From NCBI GenBank assembly GCA_964358485.1, contig CAYHPY010000019.1, forward strand, positions 1 through 50,390: 50,390 bases of DNA, in the 5' to 3' direction. The position numbers and the translations under genes were made by a program. The notes beneath the pieces are model-generated. The model made no database searches, had not been told where the DNA came from, and was given only the letters and a program-made list of their open reading frames with translations. Shown here piece by piece: positions 39,405 through 47,466 of this stretch (position 1 is the stretch's first letter; the number at the start of each line of letters is the position of its first letter). The DNA is from CAYHPY01 sp964358485. GTDB taxonomy: Bacteria; Elusimicrobiota; Elusimicrobia; UBA1565; UBA9628.

Positions 39405-40475
39405 GTGGGCGCCGCCCTTCTGGCCGGGCTCTTCTTCTTGCCGGCGGCGGGCGTTTGCGCTCCGGCCGCCGCCCCGGCGGTCGAAGTCCTGGCCCGGCGC
39501 GCGGGCGTGGTCTGGGGATTCGATTTTCTGCCCGACGGACGGATTCTCTTCACCGAACGGGACGGGTTTCTGGGTCTTCTGGACCCCAAGAGCGGGGCGG
39601 TCGCGCCGGTCGAGGGCGCCCCGGAGGTCTGGGCCCACGGCCAGGGCGGGCTATTGGACGCCAAGGTCCATCCCGACTTCGCTCAGAACGGCCTGGTCTA
39701 CCTGACCTGGTCCCAACCCGTGGGAGAAGGCGCGGCCACCGCTTTGGGCCGGGGGAAACTGGCGGGAAACCGCCTGGAGAATTGGCAGCGCCTTCTGCTC
39801 ACCAACGCCGGAGGAAAACGGGGAGAGCATTTCGGTTCCCGCCTCCTGTTCGCGGGGGAGCATCTATACATGAGCGTGGGCGAGCGCGGGGAACGGAAAG
39901 CCTCCCAGGACCCCGGCCGCCACAACGGCAAGATCCTGCGCCTGACGCACGAGGGAGAACCCGCCGGGGCGGGCCTGCCGGACGCCCTGCCCGAGGTTTG
40001 GACGCTGGGCCACCGCAACCCCCAGGGCATCGCGGCCCGGCCCGGGACGGGGCAGATCTGGGCCGCGGAGTTCGGGCCGCGGGGCGGCGACGAGCTCAAT
40101 TTGATCAAAGGCGGCGCCAATTACGGCTGGCCCGTCATCACCTACGGGCGCGAATACTGGGGGCCGAGCATCGGCCCGACCCATAAAGGCGGGCTTGAGC
40201 AACCCGCCGCCCAATGGACTCCGGTCATCTCGCCCTCGGGGCTGACTTTTTACGACGGCGCCGCCTTTCCGGCCTGGAAAGGCTCGGCCTTTCTGGCCTG
40301 CCTGAGCGGCAAGCACTTGCGGCGGGTGTCCTTCGACGGGGACAAGCCCGCCGCCCAAGAAAAACTCCTGGCTGAGCGCGGCTGGCGCTTCCGGCAGGTC
40401 CGCCAAGGGCCGGACGGACTGCTCTATTTCAGCACCGACGAGGGTTTGCTGGGGCGGCTGGTTCCCGCGAAGTAG
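39405..40475 (+). CDS. Exported PQQ-dependent sugar dehydrogenase-like (GSDH) protein
   Basis: The product is 356 residues from a GTG 1 base after the fabG stop, with a signal peptide (GAALLAGLFFLPAAGVCAP). The six-bladed propeller of soluble aldose sugar dehydrogenases (YliI/GdhB-like) is recognisable: 'VVWGFDFLPDGRILFTERDG', 'LLDAKVHPDFAQNGLVYLTW', 'LGHRNPQGIAARPGTGQIWA', 'EFGPRGGDELNLIKGGANYG', 'GWRFRQVRQGPDGLLYFSTD'. It should oxidise aldoses in the periplasm using pyrroloquinoline quinone. No PQQ synthesis genes are present here, so the cofactor may be imported or the protein may have another role. Confidence 0.88.
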   Translation: MGAALLAGLFFLPAAGVCAPAAAPAVEVLARRAGVVWGFDFLPDGRILFTERDGFLGLLDPKSGAVAPVEGAPEVWAHGQGGLLDAKVHPDFAQNGLVYLTWSQPVGEGAATALGRGKLAGNRLENWQRLLLTNAGGKRGEHFGSRLLFAGEHLYMSVGERGERKASQDPGRHNGKILRLTHEGEPAGAGLPDALPEVWTLGHRNPQGIAARPGTGQIWAAEFGPRGGDELNLIKGGANYGWPVITYGREYWGPSIGPTHKGGLEQPAAQWTPVISPSGLTFYDGAAFPAWKGSAFLACLSGKHLRRVSFDGDKPAAQEKLLAERGWRFRQVRQGPDGLLYFSTDEGLLGRLVPAK

Positions 40476-40476
40476 G

Positions 40477-40788
40477 TTATTTCCCGAGTTTTTTCTTGTA
40501 GTCCTCCCGGGCCGCTTCCTTGCTGGAATAGAGCCAGCCGAAGTGGTCCCAAAGCTTTTCGCGGCTGTGTTCGCCGTATTTTTTTTCGTAGCGGCCGACC
40601 ACTTTCTCCTGCGTCCAGCGAATCGGATGGATTCGAATCTCGGAGGCGAGAATGAAGGCGAGGACGGCCGCCAAAACGAGCAAAACCTCGATCCGGTTTC
40701 CGGTCGTTAGAATCCGGGACGCAACCGGAATGTGGGCCGAGTGCCAATGAATCCGGCAATTGGGGCAATCCTCCTGGGCAAGCAACAT
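40477..40788 (-). CDS. Small membrane protein, unknown
   Basis: The product is 103 residues. A short Cys/His-rich start (CPNCRIHWH) could bind a metal. One membrane helix follows at about 33-50 (IEVLLVLAAVLAFILASEI), then a charged C-terminal domain with aromatic residues ('YEKKYGEHSREKLWDHFGWL', 'YSSKEAAREDYKKKLG'). No family is recognised. The start is uncertain: an AGGAGG site inside the gene suggests a later alternative. It is convergent with the sugar dehydrogenase gene. Confidence 0.6.
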   Translation of the reverse strand: MLLAQEDCPNCRIHWHSAHIPVASRILTTGNRIEVLLVLAAVLAFILASEIRIHPIRWTQEKVVGRYEKKYGEHSREKLWDHFGWLYSSKEAAREDYKKKLGK

Positions 40789-40822
40789 GGCCCCCGTTGG
40801 GGCCGCAACGCTTCGGCCCGGG

Positions 40823-41341
40823 CTAGTTGGTGTAGTCGGCGCCTTTGACCAGCTTCACCTTGAGGAAGCCGTCTTTGACCTCGAGGCCGCCGAGGGCGAG
40901 GGCCCTCGCGCGCAGGGAGTCCAGGGCCCGCTTCTGCTCAACGTACTTTTTGGTGCCCTCATCGAGGGTGTTCCAGGCGGGAGGGAAAAGGATGAGGAAG
41001 ATGCCGACCGTTCCGACCACGGCGGCGGTCGCCTTGAGCTCCACCCGGGCCTTTTCCCATTGCTGGACGACGCGGGCTTTCTCGTTGAGCGGCTTGAAAT
41101 TCGAACCCCAGCAGACCCCGCAGGTTTCGTCCTCGGGCTCCTCGGCGCGGGGCGCCGGTTTCACGGGCCTGCGTTCCGCCGCTCGGGCCGCGGCGTCGAT
41201 CTTGAACGCCCCCACCGCGGGCTGGAGGGAGCTGAACGCCGACGCCAGATCGGGCAGTTCCTCGGCGCCCAAACCGGGGGGCAGGGAGGATAAGAGCAGG
41301 GACAAGCTCAAGGCGGCGCGGGCCGCGGAATTGGTGCCCAT
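40823..41341 (-). CDS. Exported protein with CxxC and one membrane helix
   Basis: The product is 172 residues. The site AAGGAG lies about 8 bases before ATG 41341. Signal peptide about 1-25 (NSAARAALSLSLLLSSLPPG). A linker contains 'ETCGVCWG', a CxxC pair that might be redox-active or bind metal. A second hydrophobic segment (about 108-126, ATAAVVGTVGIFLILFPPAW) suggests membrane anchoring. The C-terminal 'YVEQKRALDSLRARALALGG' is helical. It is the second gene of a pair with the gene at 41344, which ends 2 bases upstream. Unknown family. Confidence 0.65.
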   Translation of the reverse strand: MGTNSAARAALSLSLLLSSLPPGLGAEELPDLASAFSSLQPAVGAFKIDAAARAAERRPVKPAPRAEEPEDETCGVCWGSNFKPLNEKARVVQQWEKARVELKATAAVVGTVGIFLILFPPAWNTLDEGTKKYVEQKRALDSLRARALALGGLEVKDGFLKVKLVKGADYTN

Positions 41342-41343
41342 TT

Positions 41344-41901
41344 TTAGAACTCCTTTTCTCCGGCGACGGCTCCGTAGATCCCTCGGGCGGCGCCGACGGC
41401 CAGGGCGACGGGCGCCAGGACCAGGCCGGTGACGATCGCGGTGGCGGTGGTGAAGAAGTAGAACGGGGTCGGGATCCAGAAATAGCTCCCTTTGGCGAAA
41501 CCGGCCTCGTAAATTTTCATGGCCGGGGTCTCGGTCCAGGCAAAGCCCTTGCCGAAGCCGTTTTTAAAGCCGTTCCACCCTTTTTCCTTGGGATTCCAAT
41601 CCTTCTCCGGGGCGGGAACGCCGTCTGGTCCGCCTTCCGAGGGCGCGGAGGGGCCGAGAAGATTGGGAACGCGGGACGAAGGAGGGATGACCACCGCGGT
41701 TCCGGGTTCCGAAGGAGCGTTTCCGGTTCCGATTCCGGCCCCGAAGGCGGCCGCGGCCGAGGCGCGGGCCTCGACCATGTCCTTGCTGGCCGCGCCGGAC
41801 AAGCTTGAATCGGCCGAGGTGCGCAGGGCGGGGCTGATTTCGGCCAAGGCGGGGGAAGGCAGGCTCAGGGCGACGGCGAGGGCGACCAAACGCTGGAACA
41901 T
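41344..41901 (-). CDS. Exported protein with C-terminal hydrophobic domain
   Basis: The product is 185 residues. GGAGG lies 7 bases before ATG 41901, which decides the start. The signal peptide (FQRLVALAVALSLPSPALAE) is followed by a Ser/Ala/Pro-rich region to about 90. A Trp/Gly/Phe-rich segment ('EKGWNGFKNGFGKGFAWTET') precedes a long hydrophobic stretch ('FYFFTTATAIVTGLVLAPVA', 'LAVGAARGIYGAVAG'). The layout resembles small periplasmic proteins with a Gly-rich membrane-interacting end, like the gene at 37963. No family is recognised. It appears to be co-transcribed with the gene at 40823. Confidence 0.65.
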   Translation of the reverse strand: MFQRLVALAVALSLPSPALAEISPALRTSADSSLSGAASKDMVEARASAAAAFGAGIGTGNAPSEPGTAVVIPPSSRVPNLLGPSAPSEGGPDGVPAPEKDWNPKEKGWNGFKNGFGKGFAWTETPAMKIYEAGFAKGSYFWIPTPFYFFTTATAIVTGLVLAPVALAVGAARGIYGAVAGEKEF

Positions 41902-41999
41902 TCTCAAACCTCCGTGTGAATTCTCCCCATATTTTAACAGGGGGGCCGCCCGGGCGCCTGAGCATTCCGGGTCGGCCCGCGTGGGTCCAAAGGCCTACC

Positions 42000-43169
42000 T
42001 CAATCCGGGAGGTGCGACTCCTTGACTTGGGAGAACGCGCAAGAGACGATGATCGCCGCCCCGAGAATGGTCAAGGTTCCCGGGAGGGACCATTTGGACA
42101 GGAGGCCCACGGCGGGGTAGAGGAAAGTCGCCATGAGCTTGCGGAGCATCCCCACGCTGGAGAGCACCGTGGCGCGATTGGCCGAGGGGATGTGCTTGTT
42201 CATGTAATTGCTGATCAGGATGCTACGGGAAAGGCCGAAGGCCGAAAGGATCACGAAGAGAGCCGCGCCGACGGCCGGGCTTTTGGTCCAGGGCAGGAGC
42301 AGGTAGCAGGCCGAGGCCAGCAAAGCGCTGGCCAGAAGGTAGCCGCGCCTGCTTCCCATCAAGGCTTCCAGGCGGCCGAAGTTGTTGACCACCAGAATCT
42401 GCGAGCCGGTCATGGCCGAAAAAAGGAAGCCGAGCCAGGCGATCGGCAGTCCCAGGGAGAGGAGGTGGGGCTGGGACAACCAGACGCCCATAAAACAAAG
42501 CGTTCCGACCGTGACCGAGTCCAGGGCCAGCGCCAGCAGGATTTTGTGCCGGAGGAAATAACGGGTCCCGGCCCGGAGGGTTTCCAGGTAATCCTCGCCG
42601 GCCGGGCGGCGGACCGGGGGTTCCTGAATGGTCAGGGCGACGAGGAAGGCGAGCGCGAACGGCACCGCCATCGCCACCACCGGAATCTGGAGGCCGAAAC
42701 GCGCTCCCAGGAGGCTTCCGATCGGGGCGCTGACCATGATCGCCCCGGTGTGGCAGGAGGCCAGGCGGGCCAGGGCGGTTTTTGAGCGGTCCTCCTGGCC
42801 GGCGGCGATGAGGCTGTCGTAAATGAGGGCCTCGTCGGCCCCGGAAACGAAGGCCGCCGCCATGGCCCAGAGAAACTCGCCCAGCAGGAAGGTCGGAAAC
42901 GACGGGCGCGCGACGTAGACGATGACGGCCACGGTGACGCAGGCCGCGCCCAAAGCCAGGGAGGTTTTTCGGCCCCAGTGGTCGGCCACCGCCCCGGTCG
43001 GAATCTCCAGAAGGAAAATCCAGCCCACGAACCAAGCCTGGAGGATCATGGTCTGCGTGAAGCTGATCCCGCCCCAATCCGTGAAAAACGGCACCAGCAC
43101 CCCCGCGATGAAGTGCATGCTCACGAGGAACTGGAATATGTAGACCTTCAGGATGTTTCCGGTGGGCAT
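42000..43169 (-). CDS. Major facilitator superfamily transporter
   Basis: The product is 389 residues with about 12 membrane helices. The MFS loop motif between helices 2 and 3 appears as GAVADHWGRKTSLALGA. Other clear parts are 'FQFLVSMHFIAGVLVPFFTD', 'MILQAWFVGWIFLLEIPTG' and 'LSSVGMLRKLMATFLYPAVG'. The frame is open far upstream, but ATG 43169 opens directly into helix 1. The charged loop 'IQEPPVRRPAGEDYLETLRA' is the usual central loop. The substrate is unknown; short MFS proteins of this plan are often drug or metabolite exporters. It is divergent from the repeat-protein gene at 43287. Confidence 0.9.
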   Translation of the reverse strand: MPTGNILKVYIFQFLVSMHFIAGVLVPFFTDWGGISFTQTMILQAWFVGWIFLLEIPTGAVADHWGRKTSLALGAACVTVAVIVYVARPSFPTFLLGEFLWAMAAAFVSGADEALIYDSLIAAGQEDRSKTALARLASCHTGAIMVSAPIGSLLGARFGLQIPVVAMAVPFALAFLVALTIQEPPVRRPAGEDYLETLRAGTRYFLRHKILLALALDSVTVGTLCFMGVWLSQPHLLSLGLPIAWLGFLFSAMTGSQILVVNNFGRLEALMGSRRGYLLASALLASACYLLLPWTKSPAVGAALFVILSAFGLSRSILISNYMNKHIPSANRATVLSSVGMLRKLMATFLYPAVGLLSKWSLPGTLTILGAAIIVSCAFSQVKESHLPD

Positions 43170-43286
43170 GGCACGCCAATGATATGAAATGGGGGCCGTT
43201 TCGTCGCGTGGCTGAAATCGGGGTTGACTGGCCCTGGGACAAGGGTTAAACTTGGGCGTTGGCGGACGAGCCGTCATGGGGGTTTT

Positions 43287-44432
43287 ATGAGCCGAGTTTT
43301 GGGTTTCTTCATGGCCGTGGTTTTGGCGCTTCCGGTTCACGGGCAGCCGGCGCCCGCGTCGAAGGATTCGGAAGCCAAAATGAAGCAGTTGGTGGAGCTC
43401 CTGAAATCCTTTTCCGACGAGGAATACAAAGGCGCCCTGGCCCAGGCCGGACCGGCCGCCCAAAGCCCGAATCTGGCCTCGCGCGGAGCGGCCCTCTCTT
43501 CGGCCTACACGACCTTGGCCGGATATGAATACCGGAAGGCCGCCGACAAAGCGGCCGACGACAAAAAGACCGAATATGACCAGGCCTACCGCCGGGTGGC
43601 GGGGCCCGACGGGACGGTTGAGACCGGCTGGCAGGTGGACCTTCTGAAGTGGGTGGGAAACGCGGCCCTCAATTATTGGCTCAAAGGCGGGCAGGATTTC
43701 GTGGGCGGGGGCGGGATGCGGCCGGGAGCGGAGGCCGCGGGGCGGGCCGACGGGTTTACCGAATCGGCCGCCGAAGTGGCGGCCGACGCCGCTCCCGAAA
43801 TTCATTTCCAGAAGGGCGCCGAGTACGAGCGGCTGGCCAAGGACTCGGTCAAGCCCGAGACCGCGGCGGAGCGGGCGGCGGACCGGCGGCAGCGCCTCAA
43901 GCGGATGGCCGAGCTCCTGAAATCGGTTTCCGATGAGGAATACCTGCAAATCCGCAAGCAGGCCCCCAAGGCGGAAACCGGCGCCCCGCAGTTGGCCACC
44001 CGGGCCAAGGCCTTGGAATCGGTCTACGCCGCCCTGGCGGCCGTGGAATACGAGGCCGCCGGGTTGCCCCTGAAAGAAGGCGGACCGAGCCCCGAGGAAG
44101 CGGGGTGGCAGGTGGACCTGTTCAAGTGGCTGGGCAACGCCGCCCTGAACTATTGGCTCTACGGCGGCCGGGATTTCACCGGGCGAGGGCCGGCCGATTC
44201 CAGGACGGCCGGGTTGGAGCGGACGGCGGCCGGCTTGGAGAACCAGGCCCAGGACCCCGGGCTGAACTCCGACAGGCGCGTGGAGGTTGGACGGCAATTG
44301 GGCTCCACCTATGAGCAGTTGGCCGCCGCCGCCCTGGAGCCGGAAAGCGACGCCGAAAAGGCCGCCCGCAAAGCCGAGCGTGTGAGGCTCCTGGCGGAGC
44401 TTCTGGAAGCGGTCACGGCCGAGGAGTATTAA
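43287..44432 (+). CDS. Exported repeat protein, N-terminal part of an interrupted gene
   Basis: The product is 381 residues. The signal peptide is MSRVLGFFMAVVLALPVHGQ. Two long repeats follow (about 30-140 and 200-300), each with 'ELLKS.SDEEY', 'LASRGAALSSAYTTLA.YEY' and 'GWQVDLLKWVGNAALNYWL.GG.DF'. A third repeat starts at about 364 (LLAELLEAVTAEEY) and is cut off by TAA at 44430-44432. The missing remainder is found in the next frame from base 44431. Deleting one T in GAGTATTAAGG would give the expected EEYKEAVDL and rejoin the genes. Likely a periplasmic scaffold; family unknown. Confidence 0.7.
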   Translation: MSRVLGFFMAVVLALPVHGQPAPASKDSEAKMKQLVELLKSFSDEEYKGALAQAGPAAQSPNLASRGAALSSAYTTLAGYEYRKAADKAADDKKTEYDQAYRRVAGPDGTVETGWQVDLLKWVGNAALNYWLKGGQDFVGGGGMRPGAEAAGRADGFTESAAEVAADAAPEIHFQKGAEYERLAKDSVKPETAAERAADRRQRLKRMAELLKSVSDEEYLQIRKQAPKAETGAPQLATRAKALESVYAALAAVEYEAAGLPLKEGGPSPEEAGWQVDLFKWLGNAALNYWLYGGRDFTGRGPADSRTAGLERTAAGLENQAQDPGLNSDRRVEVGRQLGSTYEQLAAAALEPESDAEKAARKAERVRLLAELLEAVTAEEY

Positions 44433-44439
44433 GGAGGCC

Positions 44440-45666
44440 GTGGATCTGGTTCCCGCCGAGGGCGGCGCCCGGGGGCATTTGGCGTCCCGGGACGCCATGC
44501 TCAAATCGGCCTACTCGACCTTGGCTTCCCTGGAATACCGGGAGGCGGCCCGCGCGGCGCCCAAGGAATCGGCCGAACCCTACGCGGCTTCCCTGGAGAG
44601 GGTCAGCCGCGACGCGGGCAAGGACTTGGTGATCCGTCCGAAGGATCTCCAGGAGACCGGGTGGGGGGCCAGGCTTCTCGGCATCGCCGCCCTGGGCGGC
44701 ATCGGCTACGCCATTTACGAGAATCAACACCGTCATGGACGAAGCCGTCCCCGGGTCAATCCCCACTATACCCCCGGGCCCGCGGGCGGCGGGGGGGGCG
44801 GGCCGACGGGGAACGCCTACGACGGCCTTTGGACGATGCGTTGGAGGACGATTTCCAAGAGCGGGCGGGGAACCCTGGCGAACTGCCACTCCGTTCATCC
44901 GGTTGTGGTTTCCAGAGGGAAATTCTCCGTGGACGGGAGTCAATGCGGGTCCACCATCGGAGTGGGCGGCGAGATATCGACCGGCGGGTTGGTGACCGGG
45001 AAAACGACCACGGGGGGCGCGGGCCTGCCCTTCACCTTCGCCGGGAAATGCGTTTCCCGCAACGCCTGCCACGCGGAGGGTTTCAACAATATCGCGGAGT
45101 GGAAATTGGAGTTGCTGCCCCCGGGCGCTGCCCCGTGTCTGCCCGGGCTGGTTTTCGACAAGGGACAGTGCATCGAGGGTTCGCCCGTCGTCATCAAGGA
45201 CCCGGAGGTCGTTGTCGGCGGCGGCAAGAAAACCATCAATCCCGTCTGCGTGACCTGCAAAAACCTGCCCTGCGGCTGCGATTGCTACGGCATGCCCAGG
45301 TATTGCCCGGCGGATCGCCGGCATCCCGGGGCCCTGCGTGAAGCCGCCCGGGCGGTTTCAGACCAATTGGGCCGCGGAGAGTGGACCGGGGAACAGGCCG
45401 CCTCCCTGCACGGCCATTTGGCCGGGATCTACGAGGATTTGGCCCGGGGACCTCAACCCGAGGCGCCTGCGACCGTCGAGCCCCCTGCGGAACAGGCGAA
45501 GGCTCCCGAGCCGCCCCCGGCGGAAAAACCCGCCGCTCCTGTTCCCGCTCCCGAAAAGCCTAAGAAGCGGGCCCGGGTCGAGGATCCGGTGAAAACCGGC
45601 GTACGGGAAATGGAGGAGACGGAAAAGAAGATGCGCCAGGAAATCGAGAGCCGACGGGGGCCGTAG
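44440..45666 (+). CDS. C-terminal part of the interrupted repeat protein
   Basis: The product is 408 residues if read from GTG 44440, which has TAAGGAGG just upstream, so separate translation is possible. Its first 65 residues complete the third repeat ('LASRDAMLKSAYSTLASLEY', 'LQETGWGARLLG'). A membrane-like segment (LLGIAALGGIGYAIYEN) and a Gly/Pro linker come next, then a Cys-containing beta-rich domain ('AYDGLWTMRWRTISKSGRG', 'GKFSVDGSQCGS', 'FNNIAEWKLELLP'), a Cys-rich knot ('CVTCKNLPCGCDCYGMPRYC') and a Pro/Glu tail with a basic end. It lacks its own signal peptide, which supports a gene split by mutation or sequence error. Confidence 0.65.
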   Translation: MDLVPAEGGARGHLASRDAMLKSAYSTLASLEYREAARAAPKESAEPYAASLERVSRDAGKDLVIRPKDLQETGWGARLLGIAALGGIGYAIYENQHRHGRSRPRVNPHYTPGPAGGGGGGPTGNAYDGLWTMRWRTISKSGRGTLANCHSVHPVVVSRGKFSVDGSQCGSTIGVGGEISTGGLVTGKTTTGGAGLPFTFAGKCVSRNACHAEGFNNIAEWKLELLPPGAAPCLPGLVFDKGQCIEGSPVVIKDPEVVVGGGKKTINPVCVTCKNLPCGCDCYGMPRYCPADRRHPGALREAARAVSDQLGRGEWTGEQAASLHGHLAGIYEDLARGPQPEAPATVEPPAEQAKAPEPPPAEKPAAPVPAPEKPKKRARVEDPVKTGVREMEETEKKMRQEIESRRGP

Positions 45667-45669
45667 ACC

Positions 45670-46488
45670 TCAGCGCGGCTTGCGGGCCACGACGTCCAGG
45701 ATCGCGGGGGAGACGAAGAGGGCGCCCGGCTTGCGGCGGAATTTCTTCCAGTCCGCGCGGAATTTCCGGGCGCGCGCGGGAGTCAGGGGCGGCTGGCGCG
45801 CGATCTCGTCCAGAAATCCCAGGAAGAAGGACTCGGCCCACTTCCAGACCGGGCTGCCCGGCCGGCCGGTCTTGACCCAGGGCTTGACCTCTCGGACCTC
45901 GAGGCCCGCCTTGATCATCAGCTCGGGCAGGCGGCCCGCGATGCAGACGTCTCCGCCCTGGGAGGCGAACCATTTGCGCTCGGCCTCGGCCACCCATTGC
46001 CAGGACTCAAAGCGGGGATAGAACGCCATCCCGTCGCGGTGGTAGTCCTCGACGGCCAAGATTCCCCCGGGCTTGAGGGCCGCGGCCAGCCGCCGCAGGT
46101 GCTTTTCCGGATTAGGAAGAAATAGGAAAACCCAGCGGGCGAAAATGAAGTCGTAAAACTTGGGTTTGAGGGGAGCGTCCAGGATCTCGGCCTGCATGAC
46201 CTCCACGTTGAAAAGGGCCAGCTTCTTGGCCTTGCGGCGGAGGTAATCGGCGTAGATCGGGGAACGCTCCACCGCGTGGGCCAGGCCCCCGCGGCCCCGG
46301 ACCCGCCTGGCCAGGGGAAATAGCACCGTTCCCGAGCCGGCCCCCGCCTCCAGGCATTTCCAGCCCGGGCCCACGCCCAGGCGGTCCAGAAGGTTTTCGG
46401 TCATGTCCTCCCAGACCTTGGCCTGGAAGGCCAGGCGGCGAACTTCCTTGTCGGAATCTCCGAGGAGGTATTTGAAGCCGCGGGTCAC
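45670..46488 (-). CDS. Class I SAM-dependent methyltransferase
   Basis: The product is 272 residues from a GTG that overlaps the stop of the ChaN-like gene (GTGA). Motif I is CLEAGAGSGTVLFPLA, the acidic end of strand 2 is in 'AHAVERSPIYADYL', and the later strands are 'VEVMQAEILDAPL', 'YDFIFARWVFLFL' and 'LKPGGILAVEDY'. These fit the Methyltransf_11/25 group, with a C-terminal substrate domain of about 100 residues. It is cytoplasmic. The substrate is unknown; coupling to a ChaN-like gene suggests an envelope, haem or small-molecule context but does not prove it. Confidence 0.9.
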   Translation of the reverse strand: MTRGFKYLLGDSDKEVRRLAFQAKVWEDMTENLLDRLGVGPGWKCLEAGAGSGTVLFPLARRVRGRGGLAHAVERSPIYADYLRRKAKKLALFNVEVMQAEILDAPLKPKFYDFIFARWVFLFLPNPEKHLRRLAAALKPGGILAVEDYHRDGMAFYPRFESWQWVAEAERKWFASQGGDVCIAGRLPELMIKAGLEVREVKPWVKTGRPGSPVWKWAESFFLGFLDEIARQPPLTPARARKFRADWKKFRRKPGALFVSPAILDVVARKPR

Positions 46489-47432
46489 GGGGCCGGAAGC
46501 AGCCAGAACCAGCCGGCCAGTTCCAGGTCCGGGGAGCCCGGTTCGCGCAGGCGGCGGAGGAGTTCGGCCAACGGGAGCTCTTCCCCGTCTAGCGGGTAGG
46601 GAAGGACGGCGGCCTGGGGCAACGAGGAGCGGCCGCGCAGGCTCTCCAAGATGCCCGCGTCGTAAAGGACATGGCCCATGCCGACGGCGGTCACGACGGG
46701 CCCCGAGGCCGCGGCCTTGAGGAGCGAGTCGGCCATGGTCTCGTTCCAGACCGCCATGGCCTCCAGCATCCGGGCTTCCCGGACCGGGTCCATGGGGCCG
46801 TGCTCGGAAAGGGATTTTCGGACATAGGCCAGGTAGCGCGGATCGCGGATGGGATTAATAACGGCCGGAATCAGGGCGCGCTGTTGGGCCGACAAGGACG
46901 AGAGCCCGCCCTTGGCGACCTGCCGGACCACGGAGATGGGAGCGTTGAGGGCGCGGACGGCGATCCCCTCGCGGCGGGCGTAATCCAGGAGCGGGCGGTA
47001 GATGTCGAAGGAGTAGCCCCAGGCCTTTTGCCAAAAGGCCTTGAAGTCGGCCTCGCTCATCGCGCCCGAGAGGTATTGGTCCAAGGTCGCCTGCTGGGTG
47101 AAGTCCAGCATTTCCAGGCCGAGGCAGACGCCCGGCCGACGAGCCCTCACGCCCTTGAGGACTTCCAGCTGGGTCAGGTGATGGGAGGCCTGGTCGTGCC
47201 TTTCTCCAACATAAACGAATTCGGCGCTGGCCAGGGCTTCGAACAGTTCGGCGGTTCCGGCCGCGGCGGCGCCTTGGGAGGAAATGATCACCGGCCCATC
47301 GGCCGGGAGGGCGGGGATCGCGGGAAGGTCCGGAATTTTGATTTTGCCCGGGACGGCCTCAAGCAACGCGCTCCAGGACTGGGCGCGGACGGGGGCGGCG
47401 AGGGCCAGGATCAGCAGGGAAATTCGAACCAT
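46485..47432 (-). CDS. ChaN-like exported protein (haem-binding/iron-regulated family)
   Basis: The product is 315 residues. The signal peptide VRISLLILALAAPVRAQ is present. 'AEFVYVGERHDQASHHLTQL' is the signature of the ChaN family, with the paired His available for haem or metal binding. 'FWQKAWGYSFDIYRPLLDYA', 'GIAVRALNAP' and 'VVTAVGMGHVLYDAGI' are the other conserved blocks. Family members are periplasmic or outer-membrane lipoproteins that bind haem; this one lacks a lipobox. A perfect TATAAT box ends five bases before the ATG on the minus strand, suggesting leaderless expression, and the methyltransferase gene is coupled downstream. Confidence 0.85.
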   Translation of the reverse strand: MVRISLLILALAAPVRAQSWSALLEAVPGKIKIPDLPAIPALPADGPVIISSQGAAAAGTAELFEALASAEFVYVGERHDQASHHLTQLEVLKGVRARRPGVCLGLEMLDFTQQATLDQYLSGAMSEADFKAFWQKAWGYSFDIYRPLLDYARREGIAVRALNAPISVVRQVAKGGLSSLSAQQRALIPAVINPIRDPRYLAYVRKSLSEHGPMDPVREARMLEAMAVWNETMADSLLKAAASGPVVTAVGMGHVLYDAGILESLRGRSSLPQAAVLPYPLDGEELPLAELLRRLREPGSPDLELAGWFWLLPAP

Positions 47433-47437
47433 GGAGG

Positions 47438-47458
47438 ATTATAGCAACTTGCTAGAAT
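47438..47458. promoter_or_regulatory. Divergent, overlapping -10 boxes
   Basis: On the minus strand TATAAT (47443-47438) ends five bases before the ATG at 47432. On the plus strand TAGAAT (47453-47458) ends eight bases before ATG 47467. Only 34 bases separate the two start codons, too few for two leaders with ribosome sites. Each -35 region would have to overlap the other gene's start, so the two promoters probably compete. Confidence 0.5.
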
Positions 47459-47466
47459 TCCTCGAC

